Source: JABWCE01 sp964617955 (GTDB lineage: Bacteria; Bacteroidota; Bacteroidia; NS11-12g; UBA9320). From it: DNA of 46,454 nt. Position numbers and translations under genes: made by a program. This document shows positions 15,099 through 23,741 of this stretch, one piece after another. The notes below the pieces were generated by a model. That model was given only the letters and a program-made list of their open reading frames with translations. It searched no databases and was not told where the DNA came from. Location of the stretch: contig CAZTXB010000022.1 in the NCBI GenBank assembly GCA_964617955.1, forward strand, positions 1-46,454, in the 5' to 3' direction. Position 1 is the first letter of the stretch. Each line of letters opens with the position of its first letter.

Positions 15099-16715
15099 TT
15101 AAACAGCCACCGGGCTGTTGTATAGTTCTATTTTTCTCTGTGCCACTTCGGCATTCTCTAAATAATCATCGTACTCGCATACCTTATCAATCATACCATT
15201 GGGCGTTATTTCAATAACGCGGGTGGCTATGGTTTGAACAATGGTATGGTCGCGACTGGTAAACATCAAGGTGCCTTCGTAATTGATCAGCCCATTGTTG
15301 AGTGCCGTGATGGATTCAAGGTCAAGGTGGTTGGTGGGTTCGTCCAATATCATGAGGTTTGGATTTTGAAGCATGAGTTTCGACAACATACAGCGCACCT
15401 TTTCTCCGCCCGAAAGCACTTTGCACGACTTCAGCGACTCCTCACCTGAAAAGAGCATACGGCCTAAGAAACCACGGATAAAGGTTTCGTCTTTTTCAAC
15501 CGAATATTGGCGCAACCAGTCAATCAAATTGAGGTTGGTTTCAAAGTAATGGTCTTTGTCGTTGGGCAAATAGCCCGGGTTAATGGTAATCCCGAAATCA
15601 AAACTTCCTTTATCCGGTTTGATTTCTCCCATAATCACTTTAAAAAAGTTGGTAAGCGCAAGGCTTTCTCTGGAGAGGAAAACCACTTTTTCGTTTTTGT
15701 ACAGACTAAAGTTTAAATCTTTGAAATAGGGATTTAGAGTCAAGCCTTTAACGTTTAAAATCTGATCGCCGGCTTCGCGGTCCTGCTTAAAAAATATACC
15801 GGGATACTTTCGGCTCGAAGGTTCGATTTCATCCACATTGAGTTTTTCAAGCATTTTTTTACGGCTGGTGGCTTGCTTCGATTTCTTTACGTTGGCGCTA
15901 AAACGGTCGATAAATTCCTGAAGTTCCTTTCGCTTTTCTTCGTTTTTCTTGTTGAGGTCCGATTTTTGTCTCGAGGCCAACTGACTTGCTTCGTACCAGA
16001 AGGTGTAACTGCCTCCGTAAATTTTTATTTTTCTAAAATCAATATCGCAAATATGGGTGCAAACCGAGTCTAAAAAGTGCCTGTCGTGAGAAACCACAAT
16101 CACCACGTTTTTGTATTCCCCTAAAAAATTCTCCAACCAGCTAACGGTTTCGATGTCAAGGTCGTTGGTAGGCTCATCCAGAATAAGAATATCGGGATTT
16201 CCAAAAATAGCCTGGGCCAAAAGCACCCTCACTTTTTGGTTGTTGCTCAAATGGCCCATTAAGGTATCGTGCAATTCTTCACTCACACCCAGGGAACTCA
16301 ACAATTCGCCTGCTTCACTCTCGGCATTCCATCCGTTCATGTCGGCGAATTTTTCTTCGAGGTGACTGGCCTTAATGCCATCTTCGTCATTAAAATCTTC
16401 CTTGGCATAAATGGCATCCTTTTCTTTCATGATGCCATACAATTCCTTATGGCCCATGATCACCGTTTCCAATACGGTAAACCCGTCGAATTCAAAGTGA
16501 TCTTGTTTTAAAACGGCCATTCGCTTTCCGGCCGTCATGGACACGTTGCCTGAGGTGGCTTCAATTTCGCCGGAGAGGATTTTTAAAAAAGTGGATTTAC
16601 CGGCGCCATTGGCCCCAATAACTCCATAGCAATTGCCCTCCGTAAATTTTAGGTTTACTTCGTCGAACAATACCCTCTTTCCAAACCTTAAAGATAAATC
16701 AGAAACAATTAACAT
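15099..16715 (-). CDS. ABC-F family ATPase (YbiT/YkpA-like)
   Basis: This 538-residue protein has two nucleotide-binding domains in one chain and no membrane segment, which is the ABC-F arrangement of ribosome-associated factors. Domain 1 has a canonical Walker A (IGANGAGKST, about 34-43) but a degenerate signature, LSNNQ. Walker B is ILDEPTNDLD, and a normal VSHDR switch follows. The linker is rich in Lys and Arg (KKSKQATSRKKML). In domain 2 the Walker A position reads FLSRESLALT without the P-loop lysine and the switch is FTSRDH, while the signature LSGGE and Walker B ILDEPTNHLD are intact. Pairing across the dimer gives one consensus and one degenerate ATP site. It is first in a probable operon with the two FKBP genes. 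Confidence 0.93.
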   Translation of the reverse strand: MLIVSDLSLRFGKRVLFDEVNLKFTEGNCYGVIGANGAGKSTFLKILSGEIEATSGNVSMTAGKRMAVLKQDHFEFDGFTVLETVIMGHKELYGIMKEKDAIYAKEDFNDEDGIKASHLEEKFADMNGWNAESEAGELLSSLGVSEELHDTLMGHLSNNQKVRVLLAQAIFGNPDILILDEPTNDLDIETVSWLENFLGEYKNVVIVVSHDRHFLDSVCTHICDIDFRKIKIYGGSYTFWYEASQLASRQKSDLNKKNEEKRKELQEFIDRFSANVKKSKQATSRKKMLEKLNVDEIEPSSRKYPGIFFKQDREAGDQILNVKGLTLNPYFKDLNFSLYKNEKVVFLSRESLALTNFFKVIMGEIKPDKGSFDFGITINPGYLPNDKDHYFETNLNLIDWLRQYSVEKDETFIRGFLGRMLFSGEESLKSCKVLSGGEKVRCMLSKLMLQNPNLMILDEPTNHLDLESITALNNGLINYEGTLMFTSRDHTIVQTIATRVIEITPNGMIDKVCEYDDYLENAEVAQRKIELYNSPVAV

Positions 16716-16735
16716 GGATTTTTAAAAAATAGGTG

Positions 16736-16743
16736 CAAAGGTA
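16736..16743 (-). promoter_or_regulatory. Bacteroidota -7 element for the ABC-F gene
   Basis: On the minus strand this reads TACCTTTG, matching TAnnTTTG, 20 bases before the ATG. Confidence 0.45.
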
Positions 16744-16817
16744 AGTTTTTAATTTTTGATTTGGTAGAAAAAAATAAGGAGAAATGGAAGCTTGAAAAGG
16801 CTTTCCAATCGGTTGAT

Positions 16818-17717
16818 TTAGGCCAATAAATTCAGGGCATCGGGCAAATGGGTAATCCTGAATTTAAAACCGGCCCGAATTAATTTTTCGGATCCGATAC
16901 GCGTTCCGTGGGTGAAAATTTCGGACTTCATGCCAAACAGTATTTTGAGTAAAAAGCCGGGGATAAATGGCCATTTTATGTTTTGCCCGTTGAGTTGGGC
17001 TATGCCTTGGGTTATTTCAAGGTTTGAATTCCAGTTGGCAGAGGCATTGTACACATCCGGACTTATTTTATTTTCAAGCAAATATTTAAAAATGTTGAGA
17101 AGGTCGTCTATAAAAATCCAGCTAATCGGCTGGCTGCCTGGGGAAATAGGAGCGGCTATTTTATAGGCGCTCAATTTTTTAATTTTCGAATAAAATCCTC
17201 CACTCTTAGCCAATACAATGCCTATTCTTAAAATGGCCACCTGGGTTTGCTCCGATTGTAGGGAGAGTGCCGATTGCTCCCAAGCCTCACACACTTTGGC
17301 CGCAAAGTCATTACCGGGGGGAGAGGATTCGGTTTTTACCGCGTCGTCATCCAGTCCGTAATAGCCTATGGCTGAAGCCGAGATGAAAAGGGCAGGGGGC
17401 AGGCTCAATTGCTCGCTTATTTTTTTTAGCAGTAGGGTTGAATGCACTCTGCTGAGGCGAATTTTTTGTTGGCCGGTTTTGTTCCAGGGCGTATCGGCAA
17501 TGCTGGCGCCGGATAAATTGATGAAAGCATGGTAGGCAATATCCGGTATGGGGTCATAAGTTTGCAGATCCGGTTGCCAGCGGTAAATGTGTTTGGCAGG
17601 ATCACTTTTGGAATGGGAGAGGCTGTAGCAAGTATATCCCGAGGCTTCCAGCTCATTTTTTAAATGCGTACCAATAAGTCCTCCGGCACCGGCTAAAAGT
17701 ATATTTTTGTAAGTCAT
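16818..17717 (-). CDS. TIGR01777 family NAD(P)-binding epimerase-like protein
   Basis: This 299-residue member of the extended short-chain dehydrogenase superfamily (E. coli YfcH-like) has an N-terminal Rossmann motif GAGGLIGTHL. FINLSGASIADTPWNKTGQQ and SASAIGYYG are diagnostic of the family, and PISPGSQPISWIFIDDLLN and a DUF1731 tail (FPIRFKF-like, here GSEKLIRAGFKFRI) follow. The substrate is unknown for the family. It is divergent from the MerR-type gene with about 50 bases between the starts, so a shared control region is likely. Confidence 0.9.
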   Translation of the reverse strand: MTYKNILLAGAGGLIGTHLKNELEASGYTCYSLSHSKSDPAKHIYRWQPDLQTYDPIPDIAYHAFINLSGASIADTPWNKTGQQKIRLSRVHSTLLLKKISEQLSLPPALFISASAIGYYGLDDDAVKTESSPPGNDFAAKVCEAWEQSALSLQSEQTQVAILRIGIVLAKSGGFYSKIKKLSAYKIAAPISPGSQPISWIFIDDLLNIFKYLLENKISPDVYNASANWNSNLEITQGIAQLNGQNIKWPFIPGFLLKILFGMKSEIFTHGTRIGSEKLIRAGFKFRITHLPDALNLLA

Positions 17718-17768
17718 GAAATTTTATAAAACTATTTTAAATACCTGTTGTTATTAGAAAGTAACTTT

Positions 17769-18671
17769 ATGGCCACCTATTATATCAAGGATATAGAAAG
17801 CATTACCGGAATTAAGGCGCATACCATTCGCATATGGGAGCAGCGCTATAATTTGGTGATACCTAAACGCAGTGGTACAAATATCAGATATTACGACGAT
17901 GACGATGTCAAGTTGTTGTTAAATATTTCACTGCTCAACAAGGGAGGGCTTAAAATTTCAAAAATTGCGGGACTTTCCCCGGCCGAAATACATCATCAGG
18001 CCTTACATAACTGCCATCAGGCCAATGTGAATGAAAACTTGATTCACAATTTAATTTTGGCCACCTACAATTTGGACGAGGCGAGAATTGAGAAGATATT
18101 CTCTGAGTTTATTCAAGAGCATGGATTCGAAAAATTTATGCTTGAACTCTCTTTTCCATTTTTACAACGCCTGGGCGACTTATGGGTGTCAAACACCCTG
18201 CATCCGGCCATGGAACATTTTGCGAGTTTTCTCATACTTAGGAAAATTCAAACCGCCTCCGATAAAAAATTTGAAAAAAGAAAGGATGCTAAAAGTTTCT
18301 TGTTGCTGCTCCCTGCGGGTGAGATGCATGAATTGGGACTGATGTTTGCAAATTTTGTAATCAAAAGCATGGGGCATGACGTACTTTATTTGGGACAAAA
18401 TACGCCCATTGAAGATTTGTTTGGGATGATCAAAAACTACAGGGTCGACAGTGTTATGTCGGTTTTTACCACCTGCAATTCAGATGTGGAGCCCCGAAAA
18501 TTTGTAGACGAAATCGTAAAAGTCTGGCCTCATGTAAAAATTGTATTGGCAGGATCACGACTCAAATCGAAGTCGTGTCAGTGCCTGGGATCCTTAGATT
18601 ACGCGTCCAACGTCACGGTGCTGCATGAACCCTGCCAGTTAAAAGGGCATGTGGAAGGCATGTTTGCATAA
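17769..18671 (+). CDS. MerR-type regulator with B12-binding domain (CarH/LitR-like)
   Basis: About 300 residues in three parts: an N-terminal MerR winged helix (YYIKDIESITGIKAHTIRIW, then RRNIRYY-type segment GTNIRYYDDDDV), a four-helix cap, and a C-terminal cobalamin-binding Rossmann domain. Two features typical of the CarH light sensors are present. The first is W-x9-EH in the cap (Trp139, Glu149, His150). The second is E-x-H-x-x-G in the cobalamin domain (Glu185, His187, Gly190). These residues hold adenosylcobalamin, whose photolysis breaks the repressor tetramer. ATG at 17769 gives the usual family N-terminus; an earlier in-frame start exists. No carotenoid genes are adjacent. Confidence 0.88.
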   Translation: MATYYIKDIESITGIKAHTIRIWEQRYNLVIPKRSGTNIRYYDDDDVKLLLNISLLNKGGLKISKIAGLSPAEIHHQALHNCHQANVNENLIHNLILATYNLDEARIEKIFSEFIQEHGFEKFMLELSFPFLQRLGDLWVSNTLHPAMEHFASFLILRKIQTASDKKFEKRKDAKSFLLLLPAGEMHELGLMFANFVIKSMGHDVLYLGQNTPIEDLFGMIKNYRVDSVMSVFTTCNSDVEPRKFVDEIVKVWPHVKIVLAGSRLKSKSCQCLGSLDYASNVTVLHEPCQLKGHVEGMFA

Positions 18672-18748
18672 CATTGAGCTTTTCCGGAATGAAATTAATG
18701 GAATGGTCCTGTGGAGGGCGGTGCAAGCCCTGAGCGCCTATCGCCATC

Positions 18749-19654
18749 CTAACCCCTCATCTTCTGGCGCTTGACCAAAAAGGGCAAAAGAATTTGGCTA
18801 ATGGGCAAGGCTACATCGGCAGCGCTAAAATCTATGCGATATTGGCGGCAGCGGTTGGTAAGCTCGCTGATAAAGGCCGCTGTTTCCCTTTCGTAATTGG
18901 CCTTGACTTCGGCAGGGAACAGTTTTAATTTTTCTCCCGATTCAATGTCTTCGAAAATGTAAGGGCGGTTGTCGAAACTGAAATCGATTTCGAGGGATTT
19001 GTCGAGGGTGTGAAAGAGCACCACCTCATGTTTGTTGAATTTGAGGTGTTGCAAAGCCGAGAACAACTCATCATTTGAACCATAGGATTCAATCATATCG
19101 CTAAAAATAACAACGAGACTTCTTTTGTGAAGTTTTTCTGCCATTTCGTGTAGAACCGGAATAATTCGGCTACCGGTTTTAACGGTGGGAGACTCGATTT
19201 GCCGTTCAAGTTGAGAAATGAGCATGCGGTGGTGGCTTTCAGCCGATTTCATTTCCGAGCTGAAGTCTATTCCCGACGAAAACAAGGTGAGTCCAACCGC
19301 ATCCCTTTGTTTTTTGAGCAGGTGCATGATGGAGGCAGCGGCGAGAATCGAAAATTTGATCTTGTTCCATCCCTTCTCAGGATAATACATGGAAGAGGAC
19401 GTATCGATGAGCAGCTGGCACCTCAGGTTGGTTTCTTCCTCGTAGCGCTTGGTAAAAAGCTTTTCGCTGCGGGCAAAGAGTTTCCAGTCAATGTTTTTTG
19501 AAGATTCTCCTGAATTGTAGATCCGATGTTCGGCAAATTCAACAGAAAACCCGTGGAATGGGCTTTTGTGCAAACCGGTGATAAATCCTTCCACCACCTG
19601 GCGTGCAAGGAGCTCCAGGTTCCCCGGTTTTAATAAATCTTCGTTGTGGATCAA
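18749..19654 (-). CDS. DUF58 domain-containing protein (vWA-like)
   Basis: A soluble 301-residue protein. The DUF58 signature region (NIDWKLFARSEKLFTKRYEE) precedes a von Willebrand A-like fold with a metal-site motif DTSSSMYY and a second acidic segment VIFSDMIES. Family members usually sit beside MoxR-type AAA+ ATPases and aerotolerance (Bat) genes, but none is seen here. The start is TTG; no ATG precedes the conserved region. It reads in the same direction as trxA, but a hairpin with a T-tract separates the two. Confidence 0.85.
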   Translation of the reverse strand: MIHNEDLLKPGNLELLARQVVEGFITGLHKSPFHGFSVEFAEHRIYNSGESSKNIDWKLFARSEKLFTKRYEEETNLRCQLLIDTSSSMYYPEKGWNKIKFSILAAASIMHLLKKQRDAVGLTLFSSGIDFSSEMKSAESHHRMLISQLERQIESPTVKTGSRIIPVLHEMAEKLHKRSLVVIFSDMIESYGSNDELFSALQHLKFNKHEVVLFHTLDKSLEIDFSFDNRPYIFEDIESGEKLKLFPAEVKANYERETAAFISELTNRCRQYRIDFSAADVALPISQILLPFLVKRQKMRG

Positions 19655-19672
19655 CTTTTAAATTTTAAAATA

Positions 19673-19709
19673 AAAAAACAGCGACGAGGGATCACAGCCG
19701 CTGTTTTTT
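19673..19709 (-). terminator. Probable intrinsic terminator downstream of trxA
   Basis: Ten-base arms AAAAAACAGC and GCTGTTTTTT form a perfect stem around 17 bases. On the minus strand it starts 8 bases after the trxA stop and ends in a T-run. It also lies just upstream of the DUF58 gene, so that gene may rely on read-through or its own promoter. Confidence 0.6.
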
Positions 19710-19716
19710 GGAATTT

Positions 19717-20037
19717 TTATGCCATTTGGGCCTCAAGCTTTTTAACCAGGGTTGATTTAGGCACTACGCCTACCTGTTTGTCGACCAATTCTCCATTTTT
19801 AAAAATAAGGAGGGTAGGGATGCTGCGCACACCATACTTTGCAGCTACTTCAGGATTCTCATCTACATTGAGCTTTCCTATAATGGCCTTACCGGAGTAT
19901 TCGGTATACAGTTCATCTACAATTGGGGTAAGCATGCGGCAGGGTCCGCACCACTCCGCCCAAAAATCTACCAATACCGGAATGTCCGATTTTAACGCGT
20001 CGTCATTAAAATTGCTGTCTGTGAATTCTTTTGCCAT
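19717..20037 (-). CDS. trxA: Thioredoxin
   Basis: A 106-residue thioredoxin with the redox motif WCGPC (Cys30 and Cys33), the preceding VLVDFWAEW strand, and the cis-proline region VRSIPTLLIF. No signal peptide, so it is the cytoplasmic disulfide reductase. It marks the left chromosomal edge of the accessory island. A good promoter lies upstream at 20062-20069. Confidence 0.97.
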   Translation of the reverse strand: MAKEFTDSNFNDDALKSDIPVLVDFWAEWCGPCRMLTPIVDELYTEYSGKAIIGKLNVDENPEVAAKYGVRSIPTLLIFKNGELVDKQVGVVPKSTLVKKLEAQMA

Positions 20038-20061
20038 TCTATCTGTTTATTTATTATGTTT

Positions 20062-20069
20062 CAAAAATA
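20062..20069 (-). promoter_or_regulatory. Bacteroidota promoter for trxA
   Basis: On the minus strand the -7 element reads TATTTTTG. A TTTG at 20092-20095, 22 bases further upstream, fits a -33 element. Confidence 0.5.
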
Positions 20070-20428
20070 TACCCTTTTGGGGCAGGTATTTCAAAGGTTA
20101 TTCCAAATTTATTAACCTGTCATAACGGCATTGAAAAGATTAAACACTTAAACGCAGAAAAAGTTTACAGGGGTATGCTCAAAGTTTTTTTATGAGGGGA
20201 ATCTTACACATTTCTGTGGTATGTGGCATTTTATGAATCACAAAAAGCCTTGTGTGGGTTTGAACATTTAGCAAAAAAAGATACATTTGTGAAGGATGCA
20301 CAAAAGCATCGCTATAAACCCAAAATAAGGGGGATATGGGTTGAAAAAATATAGCTGTAATAATGTTCGTGGCAATCCTCACTATAGCCCGGCATTGACT
20401 TTTTAAGCTAATGTTTTTTAGAATTGTA

Positions 20429-20436
20429 TATATTTG
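20429..20436 (+). promoter_or_regulatory. Bacteroidota -7 element for the phosphoesterase-STAND gene
   Basis: TATATTTG matches TAnnTTTG, 77 bases before the ATG. A 14-codon reading frame starting at 20477 ends across that ATG and could couple translation. Confidence 0.4.
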
Positions 20437-20513
20437 AAAATTAATAATTTACATAATCGTTAGTCAGAATTATAGAATGGAACAAAACAATCTGACAAAT
20501 AAAATAGAGACGA

Positions 20514-23500
20514 ATGGATAAAATAAATATTATACACATTTCAGACATTCATTATGAATTTAATGAACCGGAAAATCAAGGACTCATAATTGATTCCTTC
20601 TTTAAAGACTTAGACTCTCAACTTGATCCTGAAAACAAGGAACACACATATTGTATTATATCAGGGGACTTGGTTAATAAAGGTAATTCGGAAAAAACAT
20701 TTAATGATTTCTATGATAATTTTATTCTGAAATTAGTAAAAAGAATCCCAATTCAAAATATTTTTTGTACGCCAGGAAATCATGACCTAAACAGAAATGA
20801 AATTGAAAAAAACCTAAAAGAACATGATGATATATTAAATAACGATTATACTGAAACGGACTTTAATAATTTTCTTAAAGAAGAAGATAATATAATACAT
20901 GAGAAGTTTAAATACTATAAAAAGTTCTACATTGAAAAACTTCTATCTTCAAATTTTAATCTGAATGGATTTTCTGAAGTGATAGCACCTGAGATTACTC
21001 TTTATTTTTTGAATTGTTCTTTATTAAGTTATGGTGGCTTTAACGGTATTGATGATAGGGGTAGACTTAGGATAGAAACATCAGGTTTAAATGAATGGAT
21101 AAATAAGAACCAGGGAAGAACTAAAATATTGGTTATGCACCATCCAATTGATTATCTTACCTCTTATGCAAAAAGAGAACTTAATTCTATGCTAAAAAAT
21201 GGAATTGATATTCTTATTTCAGGTCATATTCATGACCAAGATATAACATATTCTTATATTTCAGATAATGGAGGAATAATAAAACTAGGTTCCCCCCAAT
21301 TGTTTTCGAATAAACCTGACCTTAACGGCTATTCTGTATTAACTTTTATTGATAAAAAATTTGAATCTGTAACTTACAGAGAATGGATTCCTAGACAAAG
21401 AAAGTTCATGAAAGGACAAAATTTCTCTGGAACAGAAGATGGAAAATGGAATTTTAAAAGAAATGAAATTACATCTGATGATTTTGTTTCCATGAAACTG
21501 AAATCGAATTTTGACAAGGCGATGAGGTCATATTCACAAACACCTAATTGGGTAGAGAGATATTTTACGACCAATTCACCAAACAACCTTAGCAAAACGG
21601 ATACACATAAAATCGATTACATAAATATTATTAACAATCCTAAAAACTACCATGTAATTGCTGCACCGCAATTCGGATTGACCTGCTATGCCCATTACCT
21701 AGCTCTTAAAGCTTGGGAAATTAAAAGAGAGTGCTGGGTTTATTTGGATACGCATAATTGGACTTTTGGAAAATATCATACAGATTTAGAAGAAGCATTA
21801 TCCGATTTAAATATCCAGCAAAATTCGGTTCGTGCTATACTTCTTGATCATTGGAGAAACAATGCTAAGGATTCTAGCAAAATAATTGAAAACATGCGTA
21901 AAAAATTCCCACTAGTTGCAATATTAATCTTTTCAAACTACCATGACAATATCATTCTAGAAGGGTTAGACTCGGAAGAAAGCCATGAAGGGTTTAATCA
22001 AATATACTTATGCGAACTAAATCGAAAAGGGTTAAGGAATATCGTACAAAATTTTAATAATATTCATCAAATTGCTGAAGAGAATCTTGTTCTTCAACGT
22101 CTTGATGTTGACCTAGTAGATTTGAACATTCATCGTACTCCTATTAATTGTATTCAGTTACTTATCGCATTTATAAATGATTTTGAGGATAGACCAATAA
22201 ATCGTTCTAAAGTGTTTAAATATGTATTAAAAGTTATTTTTGATAATCCCGGAAGTTTGTTTTATGGCGACACAATCGACGAAGAAAATTGTGGATTTGT
22301 TGTTGGATTTTATTGCGAACAACTTCTTCGTAAAAATCAAGAATCATTCACAGAATTAGACTTTTTGGGTAAGACAAAGACTTTCTGTGACCAACATCAT
22401 AATACTACCAATGTAAATGACCTTCTACAAATTTTGAAAAACAACCAAATTATTGTAAACTTCAATGGGTCATTGCGTTTTAGATTTTCCTATTGGATTT
22501 ACTATTTCGCAGCATTAAGAATGAAAGATTCCGAAGATTTTAAATCTTATATGCTAAATGCCAAACACTCATTATACTACCCTGAAATTATCGAATTTTA
22601 TACCGGCATAGATGGAAGAGCTGAAGACATTTTAAAAATGTTAATTACTGATATTGATGCATTATCTAGCAAAGTGTATTTAAAACTGAATTTATCTGGC
22701 GAAATAAATCCATACAATGATATTAAATGGGCATTAAACGAAACAGCTAAAGGAATGACTCAGGAACAATTAGAACAAAATATTAAAGAGTCAGGAGTTC
22801 CTGTTGAAATTAAAGACATTGTTGCCGACAAAAATTATGACAGCGTAAAGCCTTATACACAGACTATTTACAATTATTTTGAAGAGTACGATGTGAAAAA
22901 TTTAATGGATTTAATTAAGTCATCTTCAAGAGCCTTGAGAAACAGCGAATTTGTCAATCCTGATATAAGAGAAGAATTATTAAAAAACATAACTACTGCA
23001 TGGAAAGCCTTAATGAGAGCATTATACCTAATCTCCCCTGTGCTTGCAAAAAATGGTTTTGGAGGTGTAGGAGGTGCAAGGTTTAAATTAGCAGAAGACT
23101 TCCCGAAGGAGTTTGATGAATGTTTGAAAAGTATAATAATAGCTATGCCTTATAATTTACATATTTGGTTTAAGGATGATCTATTCTCTGACAAACTAAG
23201 AATATTATTCCGCGATTACAGGACTAAAGAAGCAGACTTAACAGTTAAACATATTTTAGCATTAATGGAATGTTATGCCAGACCAAAAGGATGGAAAGTA
23301 TCAATTTTGAATTATATAGAAAATATTGGTAAGAATTCATTTTATCTTGGTAATTTGTACACTAATCTTAGAGTTAATTATTCAACGTACTTTTTATCTG
23401 CTTCAGAGTTAAAAGACACAGAATATCTAATAAAGGCTTGTTGGATTAAACATAAAGAAGGTAGTCCAAGACCTGGAATTAACACAGTTTCTAAAGTACC

Positions 23501-23555
23501 CGACAATATACTGCCACCTAGAGACATTAAAAGTATTGATGAAGAAAAAAAATAA
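20514..23555 (+). CDS. Metallophosphoesterase fused to degenerate STAND-like NTPase region, putative defence protein
   Basis: A 1013-residue protein with an N-terminal calcineurin-like phosphoesterase (about 1-290). The metal ligands are all visible: HISDIHYE (Asp11, His13), SGDLVNKG (Asp52), PGNHD (Asn89, His90), MHHPID and SGHIHDQ. Residues about 375-480 look like a STAND-type NTPase core: a hydrophobic strand, then AAPQFGLTCYAHYLALKAW at the P-loop position, and RAILLDHWR at Walker B. The P-loop lysine is missing (GLT instead of GKT). A long helical C-terminal half (about 540-1013) has no recognised repeats. The layout, enzyme then sensor-like NTPase then helical tail, is that of STAND immune proteins. 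The gene is A/T-rich, stands alone, and its stop is 9 bases before a 165-bp repeat. Target unknown. Confidence 0.7.
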   Translation: MDKINIIHISDIHYEFNEPENQGLIIDSFFKDLDSQLDPENKEHTYCIISGDLVNKGNSEKTFNDFYDNFILKLVKRIPIQNIFCTPGNHDLNRNEIEKNLKEHDDILNNDYTETDFNNFLKEEDNIIHEKFKYYKKFYIEKLLSSNFNLNGFSEVIAPEITLYFLNCSLLSYGGFNGIDDRGRLRIETSGLNEWINKNQGRTKILVMHHPIDYLTSYAKRELNSMLKNGIDILISGHIHDQDITYSYISDNGGIIKLGSPQLFSNKPDLNGYSVLTFIDKKFESVTYREWIPRQRKFMKGQNFSGTEDGKWNFKRNEITSDDFVSMKLKSNFDKAMRSYSQTPNWVERYFTTNSPNNLSKTDTHKIDYINIINNPKNYHVIAAPQFGLTCYAHYLALKAWEIKRECWVYLDTHNWTFGKYHTDLEEALSDLNIQQNSVRAILLDHWRNNAKDSSKIIENMRKKFPLVAILIFSNYHDNIILEGLDSEESHEGFNQIYLCELNRKGLRNIVQNFNNIHQIAEENLVLQRLDVDLVDLNIHRTPINCIQLLIAFINDFEDRPINRSKVFKYVLKVIFDNPGSLFYGDTIDEENCGFVVGFYCEQLLRKNQESFTELDFLGKTKTFCDQHHNTTNVNDLLQILKNNQIIVNFNGSLRFRFSYWIYYFAALRMKDSEDFKSYMLNAKHSLYYPEIIEFYTGIDGRAEDILKMLITDIDALSSKVYLKLNLSGEINPYNDIKWALNETAKGMTQEQLEQNIKESGVPVEIKDIVADKNYDSVKPYTQTIYNYFEEYDVKNLMDLIKSSSRALRNSEFVNPDIREELLKNITTAWKALMRALYLISPVLAKNGFGGVGGARFKLAEDFPKEFDECLKSIIIAMPYNLHIWFKDDLFSDKLRILFRDYRTKEADLTVKHILALMECYARPKGWKVSILNYIENIGKNSFYLGNLYTNLRVNYSTYFLSASELKDTEYLIKACWIKHKEGSPRPGINTVSKVPDNILPPRDIKSIDEEKK

Positions 23556-23563
23556 CTACCACC

Positions 23564-23728
23564 AACATATAAAGATTAAACGCAGCTTCGCCCCTTCGCG
23601 GAGGTTCGATTTAATCTTGTGTTGAAAGCTGCAGAAGGTAGGCGACCGAGATGCATTTTGTGACCTCATGGGGATTTAATCCGCCTAAGGCGGATGGCCT
23701 TATTACAGGATATTATTTTGCGCTGGTT
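23564..23728. repeat. 165-bp structured direct repeat, copy 1
   Basis: It is about 93% identical to copy 2 at 31688-31852 (11 differences counted by eye), in the same orientation and of the same length. It begins 9 bases after a stop codon. Internal pairs are AAGATTAAA with TTTAATCTT, CTTCGC with GCGGAG (one G-T pair), and ATCCGCC with GGCGGAT around a TAA loop. GCAGCT, inside the first stem's loop, can pair with AGCTGC beyond it. Confidence 0.85.
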
Positions 23729-23741
23729 GTTCAATCATTAT

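Larger units (their letters stand above)
20038..20513. other. 476-base gene-free left flank of the accessory island
   Basis: No credible coding region was found. It holds the trxA promoter (minus strand), a TACATTTG match at 20282-20289 with no gene close behind it, a GATGC/GCATC hairpin at 20295-20310, and the -7 element of the next gene at 20429-20436. At 20135-20157 the text AAAGATTAAAC followed by TTAAACGCAG resembles the first 20 bases of the 165-bp repeat, but too little is shared to call a copy. Confidence 0.5.

Noticed and set aside
20135..20157. Third copy of the 165-bp repeat left of the phosphoesterase-STAND gene
   Set aside because: Only two 10-11 base stretches match and they are in A/T-rich text; the rest of the repeat is absent.
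20179..20382. Small minus-strand open frame upstream of trxA
   Set aside because: Its composition looks random, it overlaps promoter-like sequences, and it resembles no family I know.
23600..23620. tRNA T-arm-like text GGTTCGA within the repeat
   Set aside because: No acceptor stem, anticodon arm or D-arm can be built around it; it is part of the repeat hairpin.
23564..23728. Integron attC site as an explanation for the 165-bp repeats
   Set aside because: The repeats follow stop codons as cassette sites do, and begin with AAC and end with GTT, but the two halves are not complementary overall, the RYYYAAC and GTTRRRY boxes do not fit, and no integrase is seen.
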